Notes: generated by a model not told the origin, from the sequence alone. A stretch of 64,000 bases of DNA from Oryzibacter oryziterrae (GCF_021864535.1 NZ_JAKJIC010000003.1:186001-250000); one strand, 5' to 3'; shown: positions 25,111-34,021, counted from the first letter of the stretch. Translations and numbers: made by a program.

Positions 25111-25204
25111 GCGCGGCCTGGTCGCGCGCGAAACTCCTCCATCCTGCCCGGATCCTGACGATCGATGGTGCTGGATGCTGGATGCAATTCCACGAAACCG
25201 CGAC

Positions 25205-26200
25205 ATGGTGGATCTGGCCGTGGTGGGTGCCGGCCCGATGGGGCTGGTGACGGCGCTGATGGCGGCGCGGGCCGGTCTCAAGGTGGCGATCTACGAGCGG
25301 GCCGACGACTTTTCGGCCTCAGCGGGCTGGAAGGCTGGCGGCATGCTGGCGCCTGAATGCGAGGGCGAGACCTCGGATGGGACGGTGGTGGAACTGGGCC
25401 GCCGCTCCATCGAGCTGTGGCCGACGCTGGTCGAGGGCGTGAAGGTGGACGGCACGCTGGTGATCGCCGGCCGGCGCGACCCAGGCATGCTGGACAAATT
25501 CGCCGACCAGACCGAGGGCTTCGAGCGGGTGGACAGCGATCAGCTGGCCGAGCTGGAGCCGGCGCTGTCGGGCCACTATGCGCGCGGGCTCTATTACAAG
25601 AACGAGGGGCATCTCGATCCGCGCGTGACGTTCACGCGGCTCAAGAAGGCGCTCGACCATCTGAAGGTGAAGTTCCATTTCGGCTGGGTGGGCGTGCTGG
25701 ACAGCCTGCCGGCCGGGCGCGTGGTCGATTCGCGCGGCATGGGCGCGCGCGATCGCTTCAAGGAACTGCGTGGCGTGAAGGGCGAGATGGCGCTGATCCG
25801 CAGCCATGACGTTTCCCTTAATCGCCCGGTGCGGCTCCTGCACCACCGCCATCCGCTCTATGTGGTGCCGCGCGCCAATGGCGTGTTCATGATCGGGGCG
25901 ACGACGGTGGAGTCCGATCGCGGCGATGTGGTCACGCTGCGCTCGGCGGGCGAGCTGCTGACGCAGGCCTATGCGCTGCATCCGGGCTTTGCGGAAGCGG
26001 AAGTGCTGGAGTTCAACGCGGGCCTGAGGCCGGCGCTGCCGGACAACAATCCGGTGATCTCGGTGGGCGAACGCATCGTCGCGGTCAACGGGCTTTACCG
26101 GCACGGTTGGCTGCTGGCGCCGGGCATTGCGGAGGATCTCGTCCGCGTCATCTACATGCAAGCGACCAAGGTGATCCATGCGCGTCCTTCTCAACGGTGA
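25205..26200 (+). CDS. thiO: Glycine oxidase ThiO
   Basis: FAD-dependent oxidase of 331 residues that makes iminoglycine for the thiazole ring. The dinucleotide-binding motif VVGAGPMGLVTALMAARAG is at residues 6-24, and AGWKAGGMLAPECEGE with GLYRHGWLLAPGIAEDL near the C-terminus are typical of ThiO/DAO. I start at the ATG at 25205, directly before the FAD motif; ATG 25175 would add ten residues. First gene of a riboswitch-controlled thiOSGED operon; its stop overlaps thiS by 23 bp. Confidence 0.9.
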   Translation: MVDLAVVGAGPMGLVTALMAARAGLKVAIYERADDFSASAGWKAGGMLAPECEGETSDGTVVELGRRSIELWPTLVEGVKVDGTLVIAGRRDPGMLDKFADQTEGFERVDSDQLAELEPALSGHYARGLYYKNEGHLDPRVTFTRLKKALDHLKVKFHFGWVGVLDSLPAGRVVDSRGMGARDRFKELRGVKGEMALIRSHDVSLNRPVRLLHHRHPLYVVPRANGVFMIGATTVESDRGDVVTLRSAGELLTQAYALHPGFAEAEVLEFNAGLRPALPDNNPVISVGERIVAVNGLYRHGWLLAPGIAEDLVRVIYMQATKVIHARPSQR

Positions 26201-26375
26201 AGAGATCGAGACCGAGGCGGCCGATCTTGCCGCTTTCGTGACGGAGCGCGCGTTCGACCCGACCGTGGTGGCGACGGCGCTCAACAATGACTTCGTGCCG
26301 CGCGGCCAGCGTGGTGAAACGGTGATCAGGCCCGGCGATCGCATCGAGATCGTCAGCCCGCGGCAGGGAGGATGA
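26178..26375 (+). CDS. thiS: Sulfur carrier protein ThiS
   Basis: 65-residue ubiquitin-like carrier ending in the required Gly-Gly, which is adenylated and thiocarboxylated and hands sulfur to ThiG. The family core [17 protein letters not shown] and [14 protein letters not shown] is clear. It overlaps the end of thiO and lies four bases before thiG, consistent with stoichiometric translation with ThiG. The activating enzyme ThiF is not encoded in the window. Confidence 0.94.
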   Translation: MRVLLNGEEIETEAADLAAFVTERAFDPTVVATALNNDFVPRGQRGETVIRPGDRIEIVSPRQGG

Positions 26376-26379
26376 GGCA

Positions 26380-27165
26380 ATGCTGACATTCTATGGCAAG
26401 AGCTTCGAAAGCCGGCTGATGCTGGGCACGGCCCGCTATCCCTCGCCCGAGCATGTGCGCAATGCCGTGCTGAAATCGGGTGCCGAGATCGTGACGGTGT
26501 CGCTGAGGCGCGAGTCGGTGGGCGGCGACAAGGCCGGGCACGCCTTCTGGGAGCTGATCAAGGCGCTGGAGGTTACCGTGCTGCCGAATACGGCCGGCTG
26601 CCACACGGCGCGCGAGGCGATCAAGACGGCGGAAATGGCGCGCGAAGTGTTCGGCACGCCCTGGATCAAGCTGGAAGTGATCGGCGACAACGAGACGCTG
26701 CAGCCGGACGTGTTCGGTCTGCTGGAGGCGGCGCGCGAACTCTCCGCGCAGGGCTTTGAAGTGTTCCCCTATACCACTGACGATCAGGTGGTGGCGGGGC
26801 GGCTGATCGAGGCGGGCTGCCGGGTGCTGATGCCCTGGGGTGCGCCGATCGGCACGGGCAAGGGGCTCAACAATCCCTTTGCGCTCAAGCTGCTGCGCCA
26901 GACGTTCCCGGAGATTCCGCTGGTGGTGGACGCGGGGATCGGTGCGCCGAGCCAGGCGGCGCAGGCGATGGAATGGGGCTATGACGCCATCCTGCTCAAC
27001 ACGGCGGTGGCGACGGCAGGCGATCCGCCGGCCATGGCGGAGGCCTTCGCGCTGGCGATCCGCGCCGGGCGGACGGCCTTTCTTTCCGGCCTGATGACCG
27101 AGACCGATCTGGCGGTGCCCTCGACACCGGTGTTCGGCACCCCGTTTTCTCCCTTTGCAGGATAA
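26380..27165 (+). CDS. thiG: Thiazole synthase ThiG
   Basis: 261-residue TIM-barrel enzyme that condenses DXP, iminoglycine and ThiS-thiocarboxylate into the thiazole phosphate. It shows [40 protein letters not shown], then WIKLEVIGD with the lysine expected to form the Schiff base with DXP. The glycine-rich [30 protein letters not shown] phosphate-binding segment follows. In an operon with thiS upstream and thiE five bases downstream. Confidence 0.96.
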   Translation: MLTFYGKSFESRLMLGTARYPSPEHVRNAVLKSGAEIVTVSLRRESVGGDKAGHAFWELIKALEVTVLPNTAGCHTAREAIKTAEMAREVFGTPWIKLEVIGDNETLQPDVFGLLEAARELSAQGFEVFPYTTDDQVVAGRLIEAGCRVLMPWGAPIGTGKGLNNPFALKLLRQTFPEIPLVVDAGIGAPSQAAQAMEWGYDAILLNTAVATAGDPPAMAEAFALAIRAGRTAFLSGLMTETDLAVPSTPVFGTPFSPFAG

Positions 27166-27170
27166 GTGAC

Positions 27171-27779
27171 ATGCTCGACCGCTTCTATCTCGTCATCGAC
27201 AAGGCTGCCTGGCTCGACCGGCTGCTGCCGGTGGGACTCAAGCTGGTGCAGATCCGCACCAAGACCGAAGATCTGGACCTGCGCCGGCACGAAGTGAAGG
27301 CGTCGCTGGACAAGTGCCGGGCCGCCGGGGCGGTCTGCGTGGTCAACGACTATTGGGAGCTGGCGCTGGAGTTCGGGGCCGGGTGGCTGCATCTCGGCCA
27401 GGAGGACCTGCCGGGGGCGGATCTCAAGGCGATCGCCAAGGCCGGGATCAAGCTCGGCGTGTCCACCACCAATCGCGAGGAGCTCGAGACGGCGCTGGCC
27501 GTCGATCCGCATCACGTGGCGCTGGGGCCGATGTTCCCGACGGTGTCCAAGGACAAGGCGGCGGTGGCCGACAGTCTGCCCAAGCTCAGGGAGTGGAAGG
27601 CGATCGCCAAGCGGCCGGTGGTGGCGATCGGCGGCATCACGCTGGACATGGCGCCGGCGGTGGCCAAGGCGGGGGCTGATTCCATCGCGGTGATCTCGGA
27701 TGTGCTGTCCAACGCCGATCCGGAAGCGCGGCTGGCAGCCTGGCTGAAGGCGCGCGCGGGCTGGGAGATCGGGGCATGA
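27171..27779 (+). CDS. thiE: Thiamine phosphate synthase ThiE
   Basis: 202-residue TIM barrel that joins HMP-pyrophosphate and thiazole phosphate. Recognisable elements are [71 protein letters not shown] and the C-terminal [27 protein letters not shown] that binds phosphate. It carries slightly atypical substitutions (VNDYWELA for the usual INDR loop), as seen in a divergent alphaproteobacterial ThiE group. The stop overlaps thiD by 4 bp. Confidence 0.93.
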   Translation: MLDRFYLVIDKAAWLDRLLPVGLKLVQIRTKTEDLDLRRHEVKASLDKCRAAGAVCVVNDYWELALEFGAGWLHLGQEDLPGADLKAIAKAGIKLGVSTTNREELETALAVDPHHVALGPMFPTVSKDKAAVADSLPKLREWKAIAKRPVVAIGGITLDMAPAVAKAGADSIAVISDVLSNADPEARLAAWLKARAGWEIGA

Positions 27780-28573
27780 CGGCGATTGCGGTCACCATTG
27801 CCGGTTCGGACTCGGGCGGCGGCGCGGGCATCCAGGCTGATCTCAAGACCTTTTCGGCGCTGGGAGTCTATGGCGCCAGCGTCATCACGGCGCTGACGGC
27901 GCAGAACACGCTGGGCGTGACGGCGATCCACGAGGCGCCTGCCGATTTCGTGCGGGCCGAGATCGACGCCGTGTTCTCCGATCTCGAAGTGGGGGCGGTG
28001 AAGATCGGCATGCTGGCGAGCCCGGCGCTGATCGCCACCGTGGCCGACGGGCTGATCGCCTATGAGCAGACTGCGGTGGTGCTCGACCCGGTGATGGTGG
28101 CGACCTCAGGCGACAGCCTGCTCAAGGGCGAGGCGGTGACGACGCTGCGCGAACGGCTGTTCCCGCTGGCGGCGCTGATCACGCCCAACCTGCCGGAAGC
28201 CTCCAAGCTGCTGGAGCGGACGGTGGAGGCAAGCCGCGAGTCCATGCTGGTGGCGGCACGCGAGCTGTTGTCGCTCGGCCCCAAGGCGGTGCTGATCAAG
28301 GGCGGTCACGGCACGGGTGCCACCAGCGAAGACCTGTTCTTCGACGCGCGCGGTCCGCGCTGGCTGTCGGCGCCGCGGCATGAGACGCAGAATACCCATG
28401 GCACCGGCTGCACGCTGTCATCGGCGATCGCGGCCGGTCTCGCCAAGGGGCTGGACCTCGACCGTGCCGTGGAAGAGGCCAAGGCCTATGTGACCGCGGC
28501 GATCGTGGCGGCCGACCGGCTGAAGGTGGGCGAGGGGCATGGCCCGGTGCATCACTTTCACCGGTGGTGGTGA
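27776..28573 (+). CDS. thiD: Bifunctional HMP/HMP-phosphate kinase ThiD
   Basis: 265 residues, ribokinase-like fold. Signatures are [39 protein letters not shown] at the start, [26 protein letters not shown] and the anion hole/catalytic segment [18 protein letters not shown] with the catalytic Asp region of this family. It phosphorylates hydroxymethylpyrimidine twice to give the ThiE substrate. Last gene of the thiOSGED operon. The HMP source (ThiC) is not in the window. Confidence 0.96.
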   Translation: MTAIAVTIAGSDSGGGAGIQADLKTFSALGVYGASVITALTAQNTLGVTAIHEAPADFVRAEIDAVFSDLEVGAVKIGMLASPALIATVADGLIAYEQTAVVLDPVMVATSGDSLLKGEAVTTLRERLFPLAALITPNLPEASKLLERTVEASRESMLVAARELLSLGPKAVLIKGGHGTGATSEDLFFDARGPRWLSAPRHETQNTHGTGCTLSSAIAAGLAKGLDLDRAVEEAKAYVTAAIVAADRLKVGEGHGPVHHFHRWW

Positions 28574-28585
28574 CGGCGGAAATGT

Positions 28586-28610
28586 GGTATATCCCTTGGG
28601 TATATCCCTT
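28586..28610. promoter_or_regulatory. Candidate VapB operator
   Basis: GGTATATCCCTT occurs twice, at 28586-28597 and 28599-28610, a 13-bp period. The second copy is part of the near-palindrome GGGTATATCCC. It lies about 20 bp upstream of vapB, where autoregulated toxin-antitoxin operators usually sit. Confidence 0.6.
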
Positions 28611-28630
28611 CTGTCGTCGTGAGGTTTGCC

Positions 28631-28861
28631 ATGGTCGTGACCAAGCTGTTCAAGTCGAACAAGTCGCAAGCCGTGCGGTTGCCCAAGGCCGTGGCCTTTC
28701 CCGATGATGTGACCGAGGTGGAGATCATCAAGGTGGGGGCGAACCGGATGATCGTGCCGAAGGGGAAGAGCTGGACGGAGTTCTTCGAGAATGGGCCGCT
28801 GGTCTCCGACGACTTTACCCGGGGCGAGGACTTGCCGCCGCAAGAGCGCGACTGGTTCTGA
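28631..28861 (+). CDS. vapB: VapB-type antitoxin
   Basis: 76 residues with the AbrB/SpoVT-type swapped-hairpin DNA-binding N-terminus: VTKLFKSNKSQAVRLPKAVAFPDDVTEVEIIKVGANRMIVPKG. The C-terminal tail (SWTEFFENGPLVSDDFTRGEDLPPQERDWF) is the toxin-binding part. I chose the ATG at 28631 rather than the GTG at 28619 because the family begins at this point. It lies just after thiD and ends two bases before vapC. Likely binds the repeated GGTATATCCCTT upstream and represses the pair. Confidence 0.92.
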   Translation: MVVTKLFKSNKSQAVRLPKAVAFPDDVTEVEIIKVGANRMIVPKGKSWTEFFENGPLVSDDFTRGEDLPPQERDWF

Positions 28862-28863
28862 CG

Positions 28864-29274
28864 ATGCGGGTGATGCTCGACACAAACATCTGCATTTACG
28901 TGATGCGAACCGCAGATCGGCGCGTCGTTGAGCGTTTCGACCTGCATGCCGGGCAGATGGCGATTTCGACGATCGTGCTCGCCGAACTTGAGTTCGGCAT
29001 GCGAAAATCCGCCCGCCCGGAGCAAAATCTCAAGGGGCTTGAGTTGTTTGTGTCGGGTCTGCACGTGTTGCCCTTCGATGCCCCGGCAGCGCAACATTTC
29101 GGGCAGATCCGCGCGGATCTTGAGCGGGCGGGTACACCGGTCGGAACGCTGGACATGCTGATCGCCGCCCATGCGCGCAGCCTCGGGCTGACGCTGGTGA
29201 CCAATAACCGGCGGGAGTTCGACCGAGTTTCCGGGCTCATGGTGGAGAACTGGGTGGACGAAGCGCCGCGGTGA
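28864..29274 (+). CDS. vapC: VapC-type PIN-domain ribonuclease toxin
   Basis: 136-residue PIN nuclease. The acidic active-site residues are in place: Asp in MLDTNICIYVM, Glu in TIVLAELEFGM, Asp in GTLDMLIAAHARS, and a final Asn/Arg-rich TNNRREFDRV. Toxins of this family cut tRNA or rRNA and are held inactive by VapB. The gene runs 38 bp into the 3' end of the convergent LysR gene, so the two transcripts overlap. Confidence 0.94.
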   Translation: MRVMLDTNICIYVMRTADRRVVERFDLHAGQMAISTIVLAELEFGMRKSARPEQNLKGLELFVSGLHVLPFDAPAAQHFGQIRADLERAGTPVGTLDMLIAAHARSLGLTLVTNNRREFDRVSGLMVENWVDEAPR

Positions 29275-30100
29275 TGGTGGCGTCGACCCAGGCGATGGCG
29301 GCTTCGACAGCGGCGAGGCGGGCGCGGTCGGGGTGGGACAGGCGGAAGACTTCGCGGCTCGACGTGTCGGCCGCGGTGGCGGTGAAGCGCGGATCGGCCT
29401 GGCCGATGAAGTCCGGCAGCATGACCTCGGCGCCGGTGGCGAGCGCGGCGGCGATCAGCACATCCAGACGGTTCGAGCGGGCGACGACGGCGGCGTCGGG
29501 GCGGAGCCTTGCGAGAAGCTGCATTTCCGGGGTGGCGGACAGGCTGTCGTCATAGGTGACGATGCGACCGGCGGTGGCACCGGCGCTCGGCCGGTAGAGG
29601 TGGAAGGGCAGGGTGCCGAGCTTGCGGATGGAGGCAAGATCGTCCGGCCCGCGGCCGAGGCGCAGCGAGATGTCGGCCTCGCGGCGGGCGAAGCTGACGC
29701 TCTGGTCCTCGACCATCAGCTCCAGCACGACGGCGGGATGCTCGGCGGTGAAGCTGCCGATGGCCGGGGCCAGCATGTCCGAGATGATCAGGCCGACCGA
29801 GGAGATGCGCACGGTGCCTCGCATTTCCGCGCGCGAGCGGTGCAGGGCGGCCTCGGACAGGCGGGCGGCATCGGCCATGGCGGCAAGCGGGGCGAGCGCC
29901 TCGTTGAGCAGGGGCGTCGGCACGTGGCGGCCGTTGATGCGATCGAACAGCGGCTCGCCCATGCGCGCCTCGATGCGGGCGAGGCGGCGGGCGGCGGTGG
30001 TCTGGTCGACGCCGAGGGTACGGGCGGCGGCCGACAGGGTTCCGGCTCTGGCCATGGCGCCGAGCAGCTGGAGATCATCCCAGTTCAGGTCTGCATTCAT
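29237..30100 (-). CDS. LysR-family transcriptional regulator
   Basis: 287 residues. The N-terminal winged helix-turn-helix is WDDLQLLGAMARAGTLSAAARTLGVDQTTAARRLARIEARMGEPLFDRI (residues 6-54), and a substrate-binding domain follows (about 90-280). The DQTTAARR recognition helix places it with the GcvA-like LysR group that often controls a divergently transcribed gene. The isochorismatase-like hydrolase gene is divergent across a 209-bp gap containing three strong hairpins, so it is the obvious target. The ligand is unknown. Confidence 0.92.
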   Translation of the reverse strand: MNADLNWDDLQLLGAMARAGTLSAAARTLGVDQTTAARRLARIEARMGEPLFDRINGRHVPTPLLNEALAPLAAMADAARLSEAALHRSRAEMRGTVRISSVGLIISDMLAPAIGSFTAEHPAVVLELMVEDQSVSFARREADISLRLGRGPDDLASIRKLGTLPFHLYRPSAGATAGRIVTYDDSLSATPEMQLLARLRPDAAVVARSNRLDVLIAAALATGAEVMLPDFIGQADPRFTATAADTSSREVFRLSHPDRARLAAVEAAIAWVDATITAALRPPSSPP

Positions 30101-30166
30101 GCAGGGTTATGTCCGATTTTTGCCGATGTATCTGCGGATATGCAGGGGATATGCTGTCTTCATACG

Positions 30167-30282
30167 GCTTCCGGCTGATTGCTTCGCAATGCCGGAAGCG
30201 GCCTTCGGGGAAACGCCTGTGTCATACGGCGTTTCCCCGAAGACGGCATACGAAACACCGGCTTGATCCGCCGGTTTTCGTA
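30167..30282. repeat. Three consecutive hairpins in a divergent intergenic region
   Basis: Hairpin 1, 30167-30199, has a GCTTCCGGC/GCCGGAAGC stem plus an inner ATTGC/GCAAT. Hairpin 2, 30204-30241, has a perfect 14-bp stem TTCGGGGAAACGCC. Hairpin 3, 30249-30282, has TACGAAAcACCGGC against GCCGGTtTTCGTA. They occupy the gap between the LysR and hydrolase genes almost completely. Confidence 0.8.
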
Positions 30283-30309
30283 TCATTGTCAAGACGCAAG
30301 GAGGCTTTG

Positions 30310-30897
30310 ATGACTGCCCAGACCCTGATCCAGATGTCCGGCGAGACCGTGTTGCCGGCGAAGCTCGCGACGACGCCGCTGGTGCTGATCGACTATCAGA
30401 ACGAATATGTCGATGGCCCCTTGAAGCTGGTCGACGTGGAAGCGGCGGCTGCCGAGGGGCGGCGGCTGCTGGCAGCGGCGCGCGCGGCGGGGGCGAAGAT
30501 CATCCACGTGGCGCACAAGGGCGACGCGGGCGGCTCCTTCGATCGCGCGGCCTGGCGCGGCGATTTCATCGAGGGGCTCGGCCCGCTGCCGGGCGAGGCG
30601 GTGGTGGAAAAGCCCAACCCCAATGCCTTCGCCCATACCGATCTGATCGAGCACCTGAAAGACGCCAAGGAAGTCATCATCGCCGGCTTCATGACGCATA
30701 ACTGCGTGGCCTCGACCGCGCGGGCGGCGCTGGATCTCGGCCTGTTCCCGACAGTAGTGCCTGCCGCCTGCACGACGCGCGACCTGCCGCTGCCCGGCGG
30801 CGGCGTGATCTCCGCCAAGGCCCTGCACGACGCCGAACTCGCAGGCCTCGCCGACATGCATGCGGTGCTGGCGACGGTGGACGAGGTGGCGGGGTGA
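30310..30897 (+). CDS. Isochorismatase-like cysteine hydrolase
   Basis: 195 residues of the isochorismatase/nicotinamidase superfamily. The catalytic triad can be placed: Asp in LVLIDYQNEY (about residue 31), Lys in VVEKPNPNAF, and the nucleophile Cys in IIAGFMTHNCVASTARAALDLG. A cis-peptide-type segment precedes the cysteine as in the family. The substrate could be an amide, nicotinamide or a ureido compound; nothing in the sequence decides. Start ATG at 30310 with AAGGAGG six bases upstream. It is divergent from a LysR regulator that probably controls it. Confidence 0.88.
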   Translation: MTAQTLIQMSGETVLPAKLATTPLVLIDYQNEYVDGPLKLVDVEAAAAEGRRLLAAARAAGAKIIHVAHKGDAGGSFDRAAWRGDFIEGLGPLPGEAVVEKPNPNAFAHTDLIEHLKDAKEVIIAGFMTHNCVASTARAALDLGLFPTVVPAACTTRDLPLPGGGVISAKALHDAELAGLADMHAVLATVDEVAG

Positions 30898-30993
30898 GGG
30901 GACATCCTGCTGGTATACCGGTGGATGTGCTTTGCAGGAGTTGTGGCCGCTGATATGTGGAGAGGGTCTGGTTGTACAGTTTGAGGTGAGCGA

Positions 30994-31233
30994 ATGATGA
31001 CTGATGAAGAGATCGATGCCATCATCTTGAACTACTGCGTACCCTCGCCACGGAAGGTTGCTCTTGTTGTTGGCCTGTCGCTCAATGATATCCCGCAATC
31101 AACTGGTCAACTCATTGATGATCTGTATGTGGCGCGACGTGTGAAGTTGCTGGTGCAGGCTGGTCGGCTGCTGGGTTATGGCGATCTGGACCAGATGCGA
31201 TACTCGGAGGTTGCGCTACCAGCTGCGTCGTAA
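30994..31233 (+). CDS. Small hypothetical protein, DUF3658-like
   Basis: 79 residues, soluble. The pattern TDEEIDAIILNYCVPSPRKVALVVG...IDDLYVARRVKLLVQAGRLLGYGDLDQMRYSEVAL resembles the helical DUF3658 module, whose typical ending is a GDLxxMRxxxVxL stretch. It is probably a free-standing version of a domain usually found at the C-terminus of larger proteins. Base use is lower in GC than its neighbours. Start at ATG 30994 (or 30997) after GAGGTGAG. No operon partner; 200 bp of gene-free DNA follow before terC. Confidence 0.6.
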   Translation: MMTDEEIDAIILNYCVPSPRKVALVVGLSLNDIPQSTGQLIDDLYVARRVKLLVQAGRLLGYGDLDQMRYSEVALPAAS

Positions 31234-31438
31234 AACGCAGCAATGCCGGACTGAGGTCGGTTCGGGTTCCGCTTTGCGCCGAGCGACCACTGACTTGTAC
31301 TCACCTTCTTGAAATCTGAGCAGCACCTACCAGATATCGGTTCGGAACCCCTGGTCCGGGCCCCTCTGGCAGTCTGCCGCCGGCGCAGCTTGCGATGTCG
31401 GACCTCATTGCTGAGACGCCGGCACAGGTGATGTGCGC

Positions 31439-32440
31439 ATGGACCTGACTTTCCTGAGCCTTGAATGGCTGGGCAAGCCCGTTTGGATGTGGGCGGCCTT
31501 CATGAGCGTGGTTGCCACGCTGCTCGTTCTCGATCTCGGTGTGCTCAACCGCAAGGACTCCGAGGTCGGCTTTTCCAAGAGCCTGATCCTGTCAGCCGGC
31601 TATATCGCCATGGGCCTGGCCTTCGGCGCGGCCATCTGGTGGCAGCTCGGCGCCGATGCGGGCATGAGCTATGTGACGGGCTTCATCGTCGAGAAGACGC
31701 TGGCGCTCGACAACGTGTTCCTGATCGCGCTGATCTTCTCCTATTTCGCCATTCCGGCCAAATACCAGCACCGGGTGCTGTTCTGGGGCATTCTCGGCGC
31801 CATCGTGCTGCGTGGGCTGATGATCGCGCTCGGCGCGACGCTGGTGTCGGAGTTCTCCTGGGTGCTCGACGTCTTCGCCGCCTTCCTGATCCTGACCGGC
31901 ATCAAGATGCTGTTCTCGGGCGACGCGCCGCCGGATGTGGAGAACAATCCGCTGACGCGCTTCCTGCGCCGCCGCCTCAATGTGACGGACGGCCTGCGCG
32001 ACAACCGGTTCCTGGTGCGCGAGCCTGATCCGGCGACCGGTCGCCTGCGCCTTCATGCGACGCGGCTGTTCCTGGCGCTGATCCTCGTGGAGATCGCCGA
32101 CATCATCTTCGCGGTGGACTCGGTGCCGGCGATCTTCGCCATCACCTCGGACCCCTATATCGTCTACACCTCGAACATCTTCGCCATCCTTGGCCTGCGC
32201 GCCCTCTATTTTGCGCTGGCGGCGATGGTGGACCGTTTCAAGTATCTGAAGCCGGCGCTGGCCTTCGTGCTGATCTTCATCGGCTCCAAGGTGTTCGTGG
32301 CCGACTTCCTGGGGCTGGTCAAGTTTCCGCCGGTGCTGTCGCTCGGCATCACCTTCGCCATCCTGGGCACGGGTGTGATCGTCAGCCTGATCGCCACGCG
32401 GCGCAAGGCGGAGCCGCTGCCTGACCGGGCGGAGGCCTGA
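31439..32440 (+). CDS. TerC family integral membrane protein
   Basis: 333 residues with eight or nine hydrophobic segments. The family motifs FIVEKTLALDNVFLIALIFSYFAIP and VEIADIIFAVDSVPAIFAITSDPYIVYTSNIFAILGLRALYF are present; their membrane-embedded Asp and Glu residues are thought to bind metal. TerC/Alx proteins handle manganese or calcium, partly to metallate secreted enzymes; tellurite resistance is the historical name. I looked for a Mn-sensing yybP-ykoY riboswitch upstream but could not find its core. The ExoD gene starts four bases after the stop, so they may be co-transcribed. Confidence 0.93.
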   Translation: MDLTFLSLEWLGKPVWMWAAFMSVVATLLVLDLGVLNRKDSEVGFSKSLILSAGYIAMGLAFGAAIWWQLGADAGMSYVTGFIVEKTLALDNVFLIALIFSYFAIPAKYQHRVLFWGILGAIVLRGLMIALGATLVSEFSWVLDVFAAFLILTGIKMLFSGDAPPDVENNPLTRFLRRRLNVTDGLRDNRFLVREPDPATGRLRLHATRLFLALILVEIADIIFAVDSVPAIFAITSDPYIVYTSNIFAILGLRALYFALAAMVDRFKYLKPALAFVLIFIGSKVFVADFLGLVKFPPVLSLGITFAILGTGVIVSLIATRRKAEPLPDRAEA

Positions 32441-32444
32441 GCCG

Positions 32445-33044
32445 GTGGCGCCACGCGCGAGTGCGGAGTTGATGGCGCGCCTGACCGACCAGGCGCGCCG
32501 CGACAACGGCCTTGCGATTGCCGACCTGCTCGGCAATCGGGGCCGTTCCGGCCTTTCCCTGACATTGCTGGCTCTTTCGGCGGCGGCCATGGTGCCGCTG
32601 CCGGGCCCCTTCGGTCTGGTGTTCGGCTCCTGTCTGATGATGGTGGCCGTGCAGATGCTGGTGGGGCGGCAGCGGCTGGCGCTGCCGGGTTTCATCGGCC
32701 GTCGCCGCCTGCCGCTGCCGGTGGTGGAGGCGATCATGGCCACAAGCCAGCCGTGGATCGCCCGCTTCGAGACGCGGATGCGGGCCGGGCGCCTCAAGTG
32801 CCTGACGGGCGGTCTGGCGCGCTTCGGCCTCTCCTGGCTGGTGCTGGCCATGGCCTTCCTGATCGCGCTGCCGATCCCCTTCGGCAACACGCTGCCGGCG
32901 CTGGCGGTGATCCTGATCGCGCTGGCGCTCGCCAACCGCGACGGCCTGGTGGTGCTGTCGGCCCTGGCGATGACGGCGGTGGCGGGGGCAGCGAGCTACG
33001 GCCTGCTGCTGGTGGCCGGATCTCTGCTGGGCTTTGGGGCGTGA
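32445..33044 (+). CDS. exoD: ExoD family protein (exopolysaccharide synthesis)
   Basis: 199 residues with four hydrophobic segments. The ExoD-type pattern is clear: GLAIADLLGNRGRSGLSLTLLALSAAAMVPLPGPFGLVFGSCLMMVAVQMLVGRQRLALP, then LARFGLSWLVLAMAFLIALPIPFGNTLPALAVILIALALANRDGLVV. ExoD affects exopolysaccharide amount and alkaline tolerance in Sinorhizobium, with an unknown mechanism. Start GTG at 32445, four bases after terC. Confidence 0.9.
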   Translation: MAPRASAELMARLTDQARRDNGLAIADLLGNRGRSGLSLTLLALSAAAMVPLPGPFGLVFGSCLMMVAVQMLVGRQRLALPGFIGRRRLPLPVVEAIMATSQPWIARFETRMRAGRLKCLTGGLARFGLSWLVLAMAFLIALPIPFGNTLPALAVILIALALANRDGLVVLSALAMTAVAGAASYGLLLVAGSLLGFGA

Positions 33045-33124
33045 AGCCGGGGTCGTTGGCTGCCCATTGGAAAGTGGAGCGGTCGACGCCATCTTCAACA
33101 CACTTCGGATGAGAGGAGGACGCC

Positions 33125-34021
33125 ATGCGAGTCCAGGCCATTCTCAATCGCGACGGCGGCACGTTCCGCACCACCGATCTTGCAGCCTATGCACGCCATG
33201 TTCAGGGAGCCTTTGCCGATCACGGGCATCAGGTGACGTGCCATGTGGTGGGCGGCAGGGATGTGGCGGCCGCGATCGATCGGGCGCTGGCCGACGACGG
33301 GCTCGACGCACTGCTGGCCGGCGGGGGCGACGGGACCGTCTCGCTGGCGGCCGGGCGAGCGTGGAAGGCCGGCGTGCCGCTGGGCGTGATCCCGGCGGGG
33401 ACGATGAACCTGTTTGCCCGGGCGCTCGGCCTGCCGCTCGACATCTGGGCGGTGCCGATGGTGCTGGCGGCGGGCAACACCCTGGCGGTGGACATCGGCA
33501 GCGCCGACGGGCATCCCTTCGTGCACCAGTTCTCGGCGGGACTGCATGCGCGCATGGTGCGGCTCAGAAACGCCATGACCTATGGCTCGCGGCTGGGCAA
33601 GATGGCGGCGAGCCTTCGGGCCTCGCTCGGCGTGATGCTCGATCCGCCGGTGTTCGAGGTGACGCACGAGATCAACGGCCGGCGCGAGACGGCGGAGGTG
33701 TCGGCGATCTCGGTGTCGAACAACTCCTTCGGCTCCAGCCCCTATCTGCTGCCGGACCGGATGGATGCCGGCCATCTCGGGGTCTATTTGACCGACCCGC
33801 TGACGCCGCTCAGGGCGGCGCGGCTCGCCATCGACCTGATGCTCTGGCGCTTCAAGGCCAATCCGGCGGTGCGCGAGACGACGGCGCAGGCAGTGGAATT
33901 GCACTTTCCCAAGCATCGCCGGTCGGCGCGCTGCGTGATCGACGGCGAGCTGATGCCGCTGCCCGAAAGCGTGTCGCTGCGCATTCATGCAGGCGCGCTG
34001 AAGGTGCTGGGACCGGGATAA
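33125..34021 (+). CDS. Diacylglycerol kinase-family lipid kinase
   Basis: 298 residues in the DAGK catalytic family (YegS/DgkB-like). The nucleotide-binding motif AGGGDGTVSLAAGRAW is at about residues 65-80, followed by GVIPAGTMNLFARALGLP; a C-terminal beta domain ends with IDGELMPLP. Members phosphorylate diacylglycerol, sphingosine or related lipids. The start follows GAGAGGAGGACGCC. Tandem with ExoD and TerC on the same strand, with an 80-bp gap. In the setting of lipid remodelling genes elsewhere in the window, a role in recycling diacylglycerol is attractive but not shown. Confidence 0.9.
   Translation: MRVQAILNRDGGTFRTTDLAAYARHVQGAFADHGHQVTCHVVGGRDVAAAIDRALADDGLDALLAGGGDGTVSLAAGRAWKAGVPLGVIPAGTMNLFARALGLPLDIWAVPMVLAAGNTLAVDIGSADGHPFVHQFSAGLHARMVRLRNAMTYGSRLGKMAASLRASLGVMLDPPVFEVTHEINGRRETAEVSAISVSNNSFGSSPYLLPDRMDAGHLGVYLTDPLTPLRAARLAIDLMLWRFKANPAVRETTAQAVELHFPKHRRSARCVIDGELMPLPESVSLRIHAGALKVLGPG

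Noticed and set aside
31234-31438. Possible manganese riboswitch (yybP-ykoY) upstream of terC
   Set aside because: TerC/Alx genes often have one, and the gap is long enough, but I could not find the conserved core loops in order. A covariance-model search would decide.
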